Shown: positions 33,307 to 42,689, counted from the stretch's first letter. The stretch is DNA of 64,000 nt from Haloferax sp. Q22 (GCF_001482285.1 NZ_LOEP01000027.1:62001-126000); one strand, 5' to 3'. Numbers and translations: made by a program. Notes: generated by a model not told the origin, from the letters alone.

Positions 33307-33377
33307 GGGACCGTGGGGTAGTGGTATCCTCTGCCGATGGGGTCGGTAGGACCTGAGTTCGACTCTCAGCGGTCCCA
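33307..33377 (+). tRNA. tRNA-Pro (GGG)
   Basis: This 71-nt sequence folds as a cloverleaf. GGGACCG pairs with CGGUCCC, discriminator A. The anticodon stem UGCCG pairs with CGGUA (one G-U pair). The anticodon loop AUGGGGU has anticodon GGG at 33339-33341. The T-arm CUGAG pairs with CUCAG. No intron, and CCA is not encoded. The structured repeat copy B starts 3 bp after the 3' end on the opposite strand. Confidence 0.95.
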
Positions 33378-33379
33378 TA

Positions 33380-33484
33380 CCACCTTTTTACTTCGTTGAC
33401 TGTCGCTCGGAGAGCGACAGTCTCCTCGCAAAAATCTGGACCAAAAACGTCCCACGAGGGCTCGCTTCGCTCGCCTCGCGGTGC
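33380..33484 (-). repeat. Structured dispersed repeat, copy B
   Basis: Read on the minus strand from 33484: GCACC; hairpin 1 with a CGAGCGAAGCGAG loop and stem CCGCGAGG/CCTCGTGG (one G-U pair); the same 20-nt core as copy A (33448-33429); hairpin 2, a perfect 11-bp stem GACTGTCGCTC/GAGCGACAGTC with a 3-nt loop (33422-33398); and the tail GTAAAAAGGTGG (33391-33380). Order and spacing match copy A (14089-14185), but stem bases differ. It lies directly after tRNA-Pro. A further 8-bp hairpin (33537-33557) lies beyond it. Confidence 0.75.
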
Positions 33485-33595
33485 AGTAGCCAAACGGCGG
33501 CTGACAAAAATTTCGTGGTGACTCCGAGCGTGACACGGTGTGACTTTCCGTCACACCCAGCAACAACCACCAAAAAATCGGCCGAGAACCGCTAC

Positions 33596-33865
33596 TCAGG
33601 TCGAGACGGCATCGCAGGTCCAGCCGGGGTCGCTCCCCGTCCGCCGGATGAGGTCCGCGCGGCACGCCGGACAGTAGTCGGGGACCGTCGTTTCGCCCCG
33701 CGGGACATAGACGCCACCGCCGCATTCCACGCACGCATCGGCGACGACTGTGGTGCAGTCCGCACACAGGTTGAAGTCGTCAACCGTGAGGTCGCGCAGC
33801 ACTTCGAGCTTTTTGTCCAGGATGTACTCGTCGATAACCGCCTGACAGCTGTGGCACGGCTTCAT
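33596..33865 (-). CDS. Small multi-zinc-knuckle protein (89 aa)
   Basis: This 89-residue protein, from ATG 33865 (MKPCHSCQAVIDEYI), contains four CxxC knuckles: CHSC, CADC, CVECG and CPAC. They could make two zinc ribbons. A TTG 18 bases upstream is a weaker alternative start. The C-terminus has one more Cys. Proteins of this kind are common in haloarchaea and may bind RNA, DNA or other proteins. No partner gene is adjacent. Confidence 0.7.
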   Translation of the reverse strand: MKPCHSCQAVIDEYILDKKLEVLRDLTVDDFNLCADCTTVVADACVECGGGVYVPRGETTVPDYCPACRADLIRRTGSDPGWTCDAVST

Positions 33866-34195
33866 AGCGATACAGCGTGTCAATTGAGACCATGGAACAT
33901 ATACCTGTCGTCGTCGGTGTCTCTTGTCGGAGAATATCAGTCGGGCCGGAGGCTCACCGATGCCGGATATGCCACGTTTGCACGCGAGCGGCGCTAGCGC
34001 GGCCGGTGCGAACGTGTTTCACAGAAATCATAAATAACTCGGTGACGAGTTAGTATTTGCTGCTGTCAGAGGCACATCAGGGCGACAAGCGAAATCACCC
34101 GCCCTCTACCCACCATTCATTCTCTCTCGGCTATCGATTCGAGCCGACGGGACGGAGAATCGACTGTCCGAGCGACTACCGGGGCGGACCGGACC
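33866..34195. other. 330-bp intergenic region with small hairpin
   Basis: This lies between the zinc-knuckle gene's start and the 3' end of the HPP gene. It is locally AT-rich (TAAATAACTC around 34031) and has a stem AACTCG/CGAGTT (34036-34041 and 34046-34051, 4-nt loop). No coding frame with a credible protein was seen. Confidence 0.4.
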
Positions 34196-34717
34196 TCAAC
34201 TCCGCGTTCCCGTGTCGGGGAGACGATCTCCGTACATCTCAGCGAGCAGCGCCTCCGTCGCCCGGTGGGCCCCCACGAGAACGACTACACTCGCGACGAT
34301 AGTCGCGATCGACTGGGGCGTCGAAAGCAGTCCGAGCGAGACGATGAGCGTCGTCGCACAGGCCGGCGGGTGGACCGCGTCGAGTTCGACCATTCCCCAG
34401 CCCGTCGCGGCGACCGAGACCGCCCCGCTCGTGACGAGTCGCAGCGTGTCCGTCGACGCGGCCGAGAGCGACGGGGCCAGCGTCACGCCGGGGGCGACGA
34501 GCGCGTAGGCCGCGAAGCCGACGACGGCACCGACGGCGTGGCCGCCGACGATGCGAGACGGGCGGGAGTGCCCGCCCCGACGGCGGAACGCGAGGACGAA
34601 CGCCGTGGGTCCGAGGCTCGGAAAGACGAACGGCTCGCCGGTCGCCCACGCGACGCCGCCGAGTGCGGCGACGAGCAGGCCGGCGGAGAGCCCCGTTTCG
34701 AGACCGCGTCGAGACAT
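34196..34717 (-). CDS. HPP family membrane protein
   Basis: This 173-residue protein has about four membrane helices with the family's HPP motif (VELDAVHPPACATTLIVSLG) near residue 118. PFVFPSLGPTAFVLAF near residue 35 is also typical. HPP proteins have been linked to nitrite transport in plants and cyanobacteria, but the archaeal role is unknown. ATG 34717 begins MSRRGLETG. It is divergent from the GNAT gene. Confidence 0.85.
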   Translation of the reverse strand: MSRRGLETGLSAGLLVAALGGVAWATGEPFVFPSLGPTAFVLAFRRRGGHSRPSRIVGGHAVGAVVGFAAYALVAPGVTLAPSLSAASTDTLRLVTSGAVSVAATGWGMVELDAVHPPACATTLIVSLGLLSTPQSIATIVASVVVLVGAHRATEALLAEMYGDRLPDTGTRS

Positions 34718-34853
34718 GTGACACGCTCTGTCGACGCGGCGTGAAAACGGTGTCTAACTCTGACCGAATCGAACCGGTACCGTGGGACTCGTCGACAGAT
34801 ACCGCGTGCTCCGCACGCCCACGTTGAAGTGCGGCCGCGACGACGGACGGGGT

Positions 34854-35438
34854 ATGTCCGGAGCCGCGTTTCTCGAAGGCGACCGCGTCGAACTCAGAAC
34901 CGTCGAGTCGGAGCACGTCGAGTTCCTCCACGAGACGGTCAACGACCCGCGGGTTCGACGGGGAATCGCCGCCGCCGACCCCGTGACGCGCGCGGCAGAG
35001 CGCGAGTGGGCCGAGTCGCGCGGCGACGGCGACGACATCAGTTTCGTCGTCTCGGTCGGCGGCGACCCGGTCGGGACTATCGGCCTCAAGCCGCCGAACG
35101 TCGTCACCGGGGCGGCCGAGGTCGGCTATCTCGTCGCGCCCGACCACTGGGGCAACGGCTACGCGACGGACGCGCTGCGGACGCTCTGCGGCTACGCCTT
35201 CGGCGAGCGTCGGCTCAACAAACTGTACGCGAACGCCTACGAGACGAACCCGGCGTCGACCCGCGTGCTGGAGAAAGCCGGCTTCGAACGCGAGGGCGTC
35301 CACCGAGAACAGGGGTTCGTCGACGGGGAACACGTCGACGTGCTTCGATACGGTCGGCTCGCCGACGAGTGGCGAGACGAAGAGAAAGCCCGTGGCGCCG
35401 AAAGCGAGGTCGGAGGCGACGCCGACGGGTGGATATAG
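34854..35438 (+). CDS. RimJ/RimL-type GNAT acetyltransferase
   Basis: This 194-residue protein, from ATG 34854 (MSGAAFLEGDRVEL), has the RimJ/RimL GNAT layout. An N-terminal RTVESEHVEFLHE strand leads to an acetyl-CoA-binding AEVGYLVAPDHWGNGYATDA region. ANAYETNPASTRVLEKAGFEREG is the classical Asn and C-terminal motif. Such enzymes acetylate protein N-termini or small molecules; the target is unknown. It is convergent with asd, whose stop is 2 bp away. Confidence 0.9.
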   Translation: MSGAAFLEGDRVELRTVESEHVEFLHETVNDPRVRRGIAAADPVTRAAEREWAESRGDGDDISFVVSVGGDPVGTIGLKPPNVVTGAAEVGYLVAPDHWGNGYATDALRTLCGYAFGERRLNKLYANAYETNPASTRVLEKAGFEREGVHREQGFVDGEHVDVLRYGRLADEWRDEEKARGAESEVGGDADGWI

Positions 35439-35439
35439 C

Positions 35440-36474
35440 CTAAATCCAGCCCTCTTGGGCGAGGAGTTCGCCGTTGAGGACCGACGCGCCGGCCGCGCCG
35501 CGAATCGTGTTGTGCGCGAGGCAGTTGTACTTCACGCCGTGCTCGGTGGCCTGGATGCCGCCGGCGGAGATCTGCATGCCGTCGCCGCGCTCGCGGTCGA
35601 GGCGGGGCTGCGGCCGGAAGTTGTCCTCGAAGACGTGGATGAGCTGTTCGGGTGCGCTCGGGAGGTCGACGCCGGGGTACTCGCGCATCGCGGCCGCGAC
35701 GTCCTCGGGGGAGGCGTCGTCGGCGAGGTCGGCGAAGACGCTCTCGAGGTGGCCGTCGAGCGTCGGGATGCGGTTACACGAGGCGTTGACCTCCGCGCCG
35801 TGGAGCGCGACTTCCGCGCCGTCGAACGAGCCCAGAAGCTTGCGGGACTCCGTCTCCATCTTCTCTTCTTCGCCGCCGATGTGCGGGATGGCGTTATCGA
35901 TGATTTCCATCGAGGTAACGCCGTCGTAGCCCGCGCCGGAGACGGCCTGCAGGGTCGTGACGTCGACGCGTTCGAGGCCGAACTGGTCGAGCGCGGCGAG
36001 CGTCGGGACCATCGTGATGGTCGAGCAGTTCGGGTTCTTCACGAGCGCGCCGTCCCAGCCGCGCTCGTCGCGCTGGACCTCGATGAGGTCGAGGTGCTCC
36101 GGATTAATCTCCGGAATCGTGAGCGGCACGTCGGGTGCCATGCGGTCGTTCGAGGAGTTCGAGGAGACGACGTAGCCCGCCTCGAGGAACTCGGGTTCGA
36201 CCTCGGCGGCGACCGACGACGGGAGCGACGAAAACAGGAGGTCGATGTCGTCGGGCACGTCCGCGGGGTCGGTGCTGCCGACTTCCATCGCGGCCACGTC
36301 GTCCGGGATGGGGGTGTTGACGCGCCACTTCGCGGCCTCGTCGTATCGCTTGCCCGCGCTCGACTCGCTCGCGGTCAGCGCCGCGAGTTCGAACGTCGGG
36401 TGGTCTTCGAGGAGCTGGATGAATCGCTGTCCGACTGCGCCGGTTGCACCGAGGATGCCGACTCGTACTGCCAT
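35440..36474 (-). CDS. asd: Aspartate-semialdehyde dehydrogenase
   Basis: This 344-residue enzyme reduces beta-aspartyl phosphate for lysine/threonine/methionine synthesis. It starts MAVRVGILGATGAVGQRF (ATG 36474), the NADP-binding motif. The catalytic Cys lies in VKNPNCSTITMVP near residue 150. Later motifs include QAVSGAGYDGVTSMEI and the active-site His region HGAEVNASCNRIP. It belongs to the archaeal/fungal-type subgroup. A perfect 11-bp palindrome (36488-36498) lies between its ATG and its TATA-like CCTTATG, suggesting local control. Confidence 0.97.
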   Translation of the reverse strand: MAVRVGILGATGAVGQRFIQLLEDHPTFELAALTASESSAGKRYDEAAKWRVNTPIPDDVAAMEVGSTDPADVPDDIDLLFSSLPSSVAAEVEPEFLEAGYVVSSNSSNDRMAPDVPLTIPEINPEHLDLIEVQRDERGWDGALVKNPNCSTITMVPTLAALDQFGLERVDVTTLQAVSGAGYDGVTSMEIIDNAIPHIGGEEEKMETESRKLLGSFDGAEVALHGAEVNASCNRIPTLDGHLESVFADLADDASPEDVAAAMREYPGVDLPSAPEQLIHVFEDNFRPQPRLDRERGDGMQISAGGIQATEHGVKYNCLAHNTIRGAAGASVLNGELLAQEGWI

Positions 36475-36487
36475 TACCCGTGTCGTA

Positions 36488-36498
36488 GTGTGGCACAC
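36488..36498. promoter_or_regulatory. 11-bp palindrome at asd promoter
   Basis: GTGTG-G-CACAC is a perfect inverted repeat 14 bp upstream of the asd ATG, adjacent to a TATA-like CCTTATG (36499-36505, minus strand). At this position a bound protein would block transcription initiation. The repeat is short, so chance cannot be ruled out. Confidence 0.4.
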
Positions 36499-36671
36499 GC
36501 ATAAGGCCGTTTGGATTTGAACCAGTATTCGCGGCGTATAGTGCCAGAGAAGTGTAAGCTCGGCCGTTCTATCACGGTCGAACACGTAAATCGTCGTCTG
36601 TCGAATCGGCCACCGACGTGCGTTGGTAAAATCGATAGAATAACGTGCGGTTCCCTGAAAGACTACCGCAA

Positions 36672-38474
36672 ATGTTCAGCAAGGTTCTCGTCGCCAACCG
36701 AGGCGAGATCGCGGTGCGCGTCATGCGCGCCTGCGAGGAGCTCGGAGTCCGAACCGTCGCCGTCTACAGCGAGGCGGACAAACACGGCGGGCACGTGCGG
36801 TACGCCGACGAGGCGTACAACATCGGTCCCGCCCGTGCGGCCGATTCCTACCTCGACCACGAGTCGGTCATCGAGGCCGCGCGGAAGGCCGACGCCGACG
36901 CTATCCACCCCGGCTACGGCTTCCTCGCGGAGAACGCCGCGTTCGCCCGGAAGGTCGAGGAGTCCGAGTTCAAGTGGGTCGGCCCGTCGGCCGACGCCAT
37001 GGAGCGCCTCGGCGAGAAGACGAAGGCCCGCGCGCTCATGCAGGACGCCGACGTACCGGTCGTCCCCGGCACGACCGAACCCGCCGACTCCGCCGAGGAC
37101 GTGAAGGCCGTCGCCGACGAGTTCGGCTACCCGGTCGCCATCAAGGCCGAGGGCGGCGGCGGCGGCCGCGGCTTGAAGGTCGTCCACTCCGAGGACGAGG
37201 TCGACGAGCAGTTCGAGACGGCAAAGCGCGAGGGCGAGGCGTACTTCGACAACGCCTCGGTCTACGTCGAGAAGTACCTCGAAGCGCCGCGCCACATCGA
37301 GGTGCAGATTCTCGCCGACGAGCACGGCAACGTCCGCCATCTCGGCGAGCGCGACTGCTCGCTCCAGCGCCGTCACCAGAAGGTCATCGAGGAGGCCCCG
37401 TCGCCGGCGCTGTCCGACGACCTCCGCGAGCGCATCGGTGAGGCCGCCCGCCGCGGCGTCCGCGCCGCCGACTACACCAACGCCGGCACCGTGGAGTTCC
37501 TCGTCGAGGACGGCGAGTTCTACTTCATGGAGGTCAACACGCGCATCCAGGTCGAACACACCGTCACCGAGGAAGTGACGGGCCTCGACGTGGTGAAGTG
37601 GCAACTGCGCGTCGCCGCCGGCGAGGAACTCGACTTCTCGCAGGACGACGTGGAAATCGAGGGCCACTCGATGGAGTTCCGAATCAACGCCGAGGCCCCC
37701 GAAAAGGAGTTCGCGCCCGCGACGGGCACGCTCGCGACCTACGACCCGCCGGGCGGCATCGGCGTCCGCATGGACGACGCCGTCCGCCAGGGCGACGAAA
37801 TCGGCGGCGACTACGACTCGATGATAGCCAAACTCATCGTCACCGCCTCGGACCGCGAGGAGGTCCTCGCCCGGGCCGAGCGCGCGCTCGCCGAGTTCGA
37901 CATCGAGGGGCTCCGCACGGTCATCCCGTTCCACCGCCTCATGCTCACCGACGAGGCGTTCCGCGAAGGGAGCCACACGACGAAGTACCTCGACGAGGTG
38001 CTCGACCGCGACCGCATCCAGGCCGCCGTCGAGCGCTGGTCGCCCGAGGCCGTCGCCGACGATGACGACGACGACGAGGTCACGGAACGCACCTTCACCG
38101 TCGAGGTCAACGGCAAGCGCTTCGAGGTCAGCCTCGAAGAGCGCGGCGCGCCCGCCATCCCGGTCGGGAACGCGTCCGCGGGCAAATCTAACTCCGCCGG
38201 CCCGCGCAAGCGCCGCGACGACGGCGGAAACGACGACTCCCAGCAGATTATCGAGGGCGACGGCGAGTCCGTCACCGCCGAGATGCAGGGGACTATCCTC
38301 TCTGTCGAAGTCGAGGAGGGCGACGAGGTCGAACCCGGCGACACCGTCTGCATCCTCGAAGCCATGAAGATGGAAAACGACGTGGTCGCCGAGCGCGGCG
38401 GCACCGTCTCGCAGGTCCTCGTCTCCGAGGGCGACAGCGTCGACATGGGCGACGTGCTGCTCGTCCTCGAATAG
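36672..38474 (+). CDS. pccA: Propionyl-CoA carboxylase biotin carboxylase/BCCP subunit
   Basis: This 600-residue protein fuses an ATP-grasp biotin carboxylase (about residues 1-450) with a C-terminal biotin carrier domain. [18 protein letters not shown] opens it, [17 protein letters not shown] is the glycine loop, and [16 protein letters not shown] is the active site. The biotin Lys lies in [13 protein letters not shown] near residue 566. An acidic, low-complexity linker joins them. With PccB and PccX (51009-52825) it carboxylates propionyl-CoA, and possibly acetyl-CoA. The three subunits are split between two loci. A GTAAAATCG TATA-like box lies near 36631. birA follows. Confidence 0.94.
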   Translation: MFSKVLVANRGEIAVRVMRACEELGVRTVAVYSEADKHGGHVRYADEAYNIGPARAADSYLDHESVIEAARKADADAIHPGYGFLAENAAFARKVEESEFKWVGPSADAMERLGEKTKARALMQDADVPVVPGTTEPADSAEDVKAVADEFGYPVAIKAEGGGGGRGLKVVHSEDEVDEQFETAKREGEAYFDNASVYVEKYLEAPRHIEVQILADEHGNVRHLGERDCSLQRRHQKVIEEAPSPALSDDLRERIGEAARRGVRAADYTNAGTVEFLVEDGEFYFMEVNTRIQVEHTVTEEVTGLDVVKWQLRVAAGEELDFSQDDVEIEGHSMEFRINAEAPEKEFAPATGTLATYDPPGGIGVRMDDAVRQGDEIGGDYDSMIAKLIVTASDREEVLARAERALAEFDIEGLRTVIPFHRLMLTDEAFREGSHTTKYLDEVLDRDRIQAAVERWSPEAVADDDDDDEVTERTFTVEVNGKRFEVSLEERGAPAIPVGNASAGKSNSAGPRKRRDDGGNDDSQQIIEGDGESVTAEMQGTILSVEVEEGDEVEPGDTVCILEAMKMENDVVAERGGTVSQVLVSEGDSVDMGDVLLVLE

Positions 38475-38538
38475 TCCTGCGGCCCGAAGCGACGCTCGAA
38501 CCGCGAACCTCTTTTCCCGTGCGCTGGTACCGACCTCC

Positions 38539-39663
38539 ATGAGCGACACGCGACGCGCCCTCCTGGACGCACTCGCCGAGGGCCCCGTCTCCGGGCCCGA
38601 CCTCGCCGACCGACTGGGCGTCTCCCGCGCCGCGGTCTGGAAGCACGTCGAGTCACTCCGCGACGAGGGGTTCGGCGTCGAGAGCGCCGGCGACGGCTAC
38701 GTCGTCACCGACGTACCGGAGTACGGCGGCCCGGCAATCGAGTACGGTCTCGACGCCGACTACGACGTGGAGTTCCACGAGACGCTCGACTCCTCGAACG
38801 ACCGCGCCCGCGCCCTCGCCGCCGAGGGCGCGAGCGACGTGGTCATCGTCGCCCGCCAGCAGACCGCCAGTCGAGGCAGGAAAAATCGGGAATGGTCCGC
38901 GCCCGACGGCGGCGTCTGGATGAGCCTGCTCGTCCGCCCGGACGAACCGCCGGCGTACGTCCCGCTGTACACGCTGGCGATGGCCGTCGCCGTCTGCGAC
39001 GCGGCGCGCGAGGCCGGGGTGGACGCGAGCATCAAGTGGCCGAACGACGTTATCGTGAGCGAAGCGAACGATAACTCGTCGGGCGCGTCAGCGTCCGACG
39101 GTGTCTCCGCGAGCGAAGCGAGTGGCGGTTCGTCTACGAATGCAGACGATGTTTCCGCGAACGAAGTGAGCGGAGGTTCACCGGCTCACGCCGGTGGCAG
39201 TTCGAAAAACTCCGACACGCCCGTAGACACCGACACGCCCGCCGACCGCGGCTACCGGAAGCTCTGCGGCATCCTCACCGAGATGGAAGGCGAGGCCGAC
39301 CGGGTCTCGTGGCTCGTCATCGGCCCCGGAATCAACGTCAACCTCGACCCCGCGGCCCTCCCCGAGGGCGCGACGAGCGTCGCCGCCGAGGCCGGTCCCG
39401 TCGAGCGCCGCGTGTTCGTCCAGCGGGTGCTCGAACGATTCGACGAACTGCGCGGCGACCTCGACGCGGTCCTCCCCGCGTGGCGCGAGCGGGCGGACAC
39501 GCTCGGCAGACGGGTCCGCGTCCACACCGCGAGCGGCGTCATCGAGGGGGACGCAATCGACGTCGAACACCCCGGCACGCTCGTCGTCCGAACCGACGAG
39601 GGCGAAAAACGAGTCCACGCCGGCGACTGCGAACACCTGCGCCCGGCCGACGGCGGGCGCTGA
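38539..39663 (+). CDS. birA: Biotin-[carboxylase] ligase with N-terminal HTH
   Basis: This 374-residue bifunctional protein starts with a winged helix (residues about 4-60; PVSGPDLADRLGVSRAAVWKHVE). It continues with the biotin ligase domain: ARQQTASRGRKNREWSAP binds biotinyl-AMP, and SIKWPNDVIV and KLCGILTEM are core motifs. Between the last two lies an insert of about 60 residues rich in Ser, Gly, Asn and Asp. Homologues such as E. coli BirA have only a short loop there. The DNA of the insert contains four hairpins. It follows pccA by 64 bp, its likely substrate and possible regulatory target. Confidence 0.95.
   Translation: MSDTRRALLDALAEGPVSGPDLADRLGVSRAAVWKHVESLRDEGFGVESAGDGYVVTDVPEYGGPAIEYGLDADYDVEFHETLDSSNDRARALAAEGASDVVIVARQQTASRGRKNREWSAPDGGVWMSLLVRPDEPPAYVPLYTLAMAVAVCDAAREAGVDASIKWPNDVIVSEANDNSSGASASDGVSASEASGGSSTNADDVSANEVSGGSPAHAGGSSKNSDTPVDTDTPADRGYRKLCGILTEMEGEADRVSWLVIGPGINVNLDPAALPEGATSVAAEAGPVERRVFVQRVLERFDELRGDLDAVLPAWRERADTLGRRVRVHTASGVIEGDAIDVEHPGTLVVRTDEGEKRVHAGDCEHLRPADGGR
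39049..39196 (+). repeat. Hairpin cluster inside birA coding insert
   Basis: Four inverted repeats lie in 148 bp of coding DNA: GTTATCGT/ACGATAAC (39049-39056, 39068-39075); CCGC/GCGG (39107-39110, 39125-39128); TCCGC/GCGGA (39154-39158, 39170-39174); CACCGGC/GCCGGTG (39179-39185, 39190-39196). The first three enclose GAGCGAAGCGA-type loops like those of the dispersed repeats at 14089 and 33380. They translate to repeated VSASEASGGS and VSANEVSGGS units. Confidence 0.75.
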
Positions 39664-39709
39664 GACCGCGATCGAACCCGCACCAGCGTTCGGCTAGTTC
39701 ACTAGTCCG

Positions 39710-40264
39710 CTATTCCCCGCCGTCCGCCGTCGCCGTCGAGTCGGCGGCCGCGTCGGCCTCAGCGGGCGGCTCGGGCGCGGCGTCGTCCGGTACCCCGACG
39801 GCGAACTCGTCCGCGTCGTCGCCGCCGCCCTCGATGCGGACGGTCAGGACGGGAACTTTCGACGCCCGAACGACCTTTTCCGCGACCGACCCGAGGAGGA
39901 GGCGGTCGATACCGCCGCGGCCGTGAGTCCCCATCACGATGAGGTCGCACCCGCCCCGCTCGGCGAACTCGACGATTTCCCGGCTCGGCGTCCCTTCGAG
40001 GACGTGCGTCTCGACGGGGACACCCTGTGACTCGGCCGCGCGCTCGACTTGGTCGAGCGCCGACTCGGCGTCGGCCCGCAACATGTCGTCGAGCCCCTCC
40101 CACGACGATTCCATCGGGAGCCCCGCGAAGCTCCCCGCGTTCACCACGTACACCCCGTGGAGTTCCGCATCGTGGACGGCCGCTAAGGCCGCCGCATGGA
40201 CTGCGACGCGCTCGGAACCGGCGGAGCCGTCGATGGGAACGATGATTCGGTCGTACAACACCAT
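39710..40264 (-). CDS. Universal stress protein with acidic tail
   Basis: This 184-residue protein, from ATG 40264 (MVLYDRIIVPIDGSAGSER), is a full USP with the ATP motif GTHGRGGIDRLLLGSVAEKV (G-x2-G-x9-GS). Residues 1-145 form the domain. The rest is an Asp/Glu/Ala-rich tail (DDADEFAVGVPDDAAP) common in halophile proteins. It is convergent with birA. The role in stress cannot be specified. Confidence 0.93.
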   Translation of the reverse strand: MVLYDRIIVPIDGSAGSERVAVHAAALAAVHDAELHGVYVVNAGSFAGLPMESSWEGLDDMLRADAESALDQVERAAESQGVPVETHVLEGTPSREIVEFAERGGCDLIVMGTHGRGGIDRLLLGSVAEKVVRASKVPVLTVRIEGGGDDADEFAVGVPDDAAPEPPAEADAAADSTATADGGE

Positions 40265-40399
40265 GACACTTGATAACATTTTCTCGGGGTCGGTAATAAC
40301 CCTTTGCTACGGGAGGAGTACTGCGAGAATAGGTCAGCGTCCGTGAGCGTTCTGCGGCCCGTTGGGAGCGAATTCTGGAGGAGAGGGCGTCGCCCGCTC

Positions 40400-41413
40400 T
40401 CAGAGATACACGTCTTTCACGTCCGCCTGCCCGGCGCGGCGGACGACGGCGCGGACCACGTTCTCGACGCCCGCGAGGTTGTCCGTGTCGCCGTCGAGGA
40501 CCAGAAGCTTGGCGTCGCGGCCCTCCTCGACGAGGCCGTAGTTCAGCCCGGCGATGTCGGCCCCGTTGACGGTCGCCATACGGAGGACCTCGGCGGCGGA
40601 AACGTCCGCCAGCTTGGAGGTGAACTCCATCTCGCGGAACATCGAGGGGCTGTTGAGCATCACGTTGTCCGTGCCGAGCGCGACGGTGGTGCGGTCGACC
40701 AGTTCGCGAATGGGCGCGACGCCCGCGTCGGTGACGAGGTTCGACCGCGGGCAGATGACGATGGGTATCTCGCTGTCCTCGACGCGTTCGAGGTGGAGCG
40801 CCTCGGGGTGGACCATGTGGACGAGGAAGTCCGGTTCGAGGTCCAACGCGGCGTTGATGTCGTGGGCGTCGCGCTCGCCCGCGTGGATGCCGAACAGTTT
40901 TCCGGCGGCCTCGGTCGCGTTCCGGAGCGCGCCGAACTCGCCGTCCCGCGCGCCCGACGCGCCGAAGCCATCGGCGATTTCCATCGCGTCCGCCGTCTCG
41001 CGTCCGAAGACGACCGCCTCGATGTCGCGCCCGTCGAGCGCCTGCCGGATGACGTCGACGCCCTCGACGCCGCCCTCGCGGAACTCCAGACACGCGGCCG
41101 TGCCGCCGGCCTCCATCATCCGGAGCGACCGGTGCATCGCGGCGGCTTTCTCCTCGGTGCTGGCCGCGCGGAGGAGCCGGTGTTTCAGCCCGTCCGGCGG
41201 CGCGACGAGGTCGTCGAGCGACAGCCCCTCGCCGGCCTCCTTGGCGATGGAGTCGCCGAGGTGGGTGTGGGCGTTGACGAACGCCGGGAGGATGATATCC
41301 GTCGAATCGGTCGCCGTCTCCTCGATTGCGGTTATCGTGCCGTCCTCGACGACGACCCGCCCCTCGACCGGGTCGAAGTCGCGGCCGCGGAGTATCGTAC
41401 CCTCGAGTTGCAT
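40400..41413 (-). CDS. Amidohydrolase-family deaminase-like protein
   Basis: This 337-residue metal-dependent hydrolase has LPAFVNAHTHLGDS (first metal ligands), GIHAGERD, VHMVHPEAL and TVALGTDNVMLN (Asp ligand), in the order of cytosine-deaminase/SAH-deaminase relatives. The N-terminal beta-sandwich (EGTILRGRDFDPVEGRVVV) and C-terminal strand flank the barrel. The substrate is unknown; purine or methylthioadenosine-like deamination is possible. It is in a row of minus-strand genes with the two HD proteins, 52 bp apart. Confidence 0.85.
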   Translation of the reverse strand: MQLEGTILRGRDFDPVEGRVVVEDGTITAIEETATDSTDIILPAFVNAHTHLGDSIAKEAGEGLSLDDLVAPPDGLKHRLLRAASTEEKAAAMHRSLRMMEAGGTAACLEFREGGVEGVDVIRQALDGRDIEAVVFGRETADAMEIADGFGASGARDGEFGALRNATEAAGKLFGIHAGERDAHDINAALDLEPDFLVHMVHPEALHLERVEDSEIPIVICPRSNLVTDAGVAPIRELVDRTTVALGTDNVMLNSPSMFREMEFTSKLADVSAAEVLRMATVNGADIAGLNYGLVEEGRDAKLLVLDGDTDNLAGVENVVRAVVRRAGQADVKDVYL

Positions 41414-41465
41414 CGCTCTCGAATGCGTCTCGGCGGTGCTTGAACCTCCCGTCTCGGGACAGCGG

Positions 41466-42689
41466 CTACTCGAACTCGTCGAGCGTCGCGTTGAGGCCGC
41501 TTCTGACCTCGGCGACGAGCGCGCCGTCCACGTCGAGGCCGAGCACGTCGGCGGCCGCGCGGCCGACCCGCTCTGTCTCCTCGCGCGGGGCGTAGACGCC
41601 GAGTCGCCACTGCTGTTCCTGTGCGGTCCGGAGCGCCTGCACGAGCGGCGACTCGCGCTCCAACTGCCGAATCTCGCCGTTGACCATCACCCGCGACGAC
41701 GACTCGGTCATCGACGGGCGCGAGGGAACGTCGAGGATGACCGACTCGGGCGACACGTCGGCGGCGTCGGCGATGTCCCGCTCGAACGCCGCGAGCGCGT
41801 CGTGTTCGGCGTCGATAATCGAGTCGGGGACGTTCGGCAACTCCGCCCAGACGGCACGCTTGTAGAGGTCGCGGGTGGCCAGCCGCTCGGCGAAGGCGCT
41901 CGTCGAGTCGGTGAGTTTGAGCGCGACGAGCAGGTCGGGGTCGTCCATTCGACGGAGTTCCTCGGCGTCGATGTCGGGTTCCTCGAGCAGTCGCTCCGAC
42001 GCGCGCCGGAGCATCGCCTTCGAGATGCGTGCGACGTGGTGCTGGTAGACTGTCGGGTTCATGAGCGCGCGGGCGAGCAGGAGCGATTCGGCGGTCTGGA
42101 CGTTCCCCTCCGCGAGGACCAGCTCGCCGTCGACGAACGTCAGTTCCCGAATCAGGCGCTCGTGGTCGATGGTGCCGTAGGGGACGCCGGTGTGGTGGGC
42201 GTCGCGGACGAGGTAGTCCATCCGGTCTACGTCCAACTCCCCGGAGACGAGTTGGCCGAACTCGCCGTCCCCCTCGACCAAGGCGGCCACGCGCTCGGGG
42301 TCTAACCCTTCGGCCTCCAGCGTCTCGCCGACGGTTCCGCGGGCGACGAGTCCCTCCACGTCGTCGTGGTACTTGCCGGTGTGACGGTGGGTCACGTCCT
42401 CGATATTGTGGCTATAGGGACCGTGGCCCACGTCGTGGAGGAGCGCCGCGGCCTCGACGTGAGCGGCGGCGTCGCCTTCGATGCCGAGATGCGAGAGGGC
42501 GCGAGAGGCGAGGTGGTAGACGCCGAGGCTGTGTTCGAACCGCGTGTGGTTCGCCGAAGGGTAGACCAGTTGGACGGTTCCCAACTGCTTGATGCGCCGG
42601 AGTCGCTGCATCTCCGGCGTATCGAGGAGGGCTTCGGCCGCGCCCTCGACCTCGATGTGGTCGTGGACGCTGTCCTTGATGGTCGTCAT
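41466..42689 (-). CDS. HD-domain phosphohydrolase, copy 1
   Basis: This 407-residue protein, from ATG 42689 (MTTIKDSVHDHIEVE), has the HD motif in RFEHSLGVYHLASRAL and LLHDVGHGPYSHNIED (His...HD). It is of the YdhJ/dNTPase-like group (KDSVHDHI, LDTPEMQRLRRIKQLG). The C-terminal 150 residues are a helical region with a Tyr-rich segment. Members can be dNTP or ppGpp-like hydrolases; the activity is unknown. A close paralogue lies directly upstream (42759-43931), probably from tandem duplication. Confidence 0.88.
   Translation of the reverse strand: MTTIKDSVHDHIEVEGAAEALLDTPEMQRLRRIKQLGTVQLVYPSANHTRFEHSLGVYHLASRALSHLGIEGDAAAHVEAAALLHDVGHGPYSHNIEDVTHRHTGKYHDDVEGLVARGTVGETLEAEGLDPERVAALVEGDGEFGQLVSGELDVDRMDYLVRDAHHTGVPYGTIDHERLIRELTFVDGELVLAEGNVQTAESLLLARALMNPTVYQHHVARISKAMLRRASERLLEEPDIDAEELRRMDDPDLLVALKLTDSTSAFAERLATRDLYKRAVWAELPNVPDSIIDAEHDALAAFERDIADAADVSPESVILDVPSRPSMTESSSRVMVNGEIRQLERESPLVQALRTAQEQQWRLGVYAPREETERVGRAAADVLGLDVDGALVAEVRSGLNATLDEFE

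Noticed and set aside
36663..38549. Long open frame (628 codons) opposite pccA
   Set aside because: High GC makes mirror frames open; the sense frame is clear propionyl-CoA carboxylase and the antisense product has no family resemblance or promoter.
40304..41443. 379-codon plus-strand ORF over the amidohydrolase
   Set aside because: It is the mirror of a well-conserved metal hydrolase with all ligands on the minus strand.
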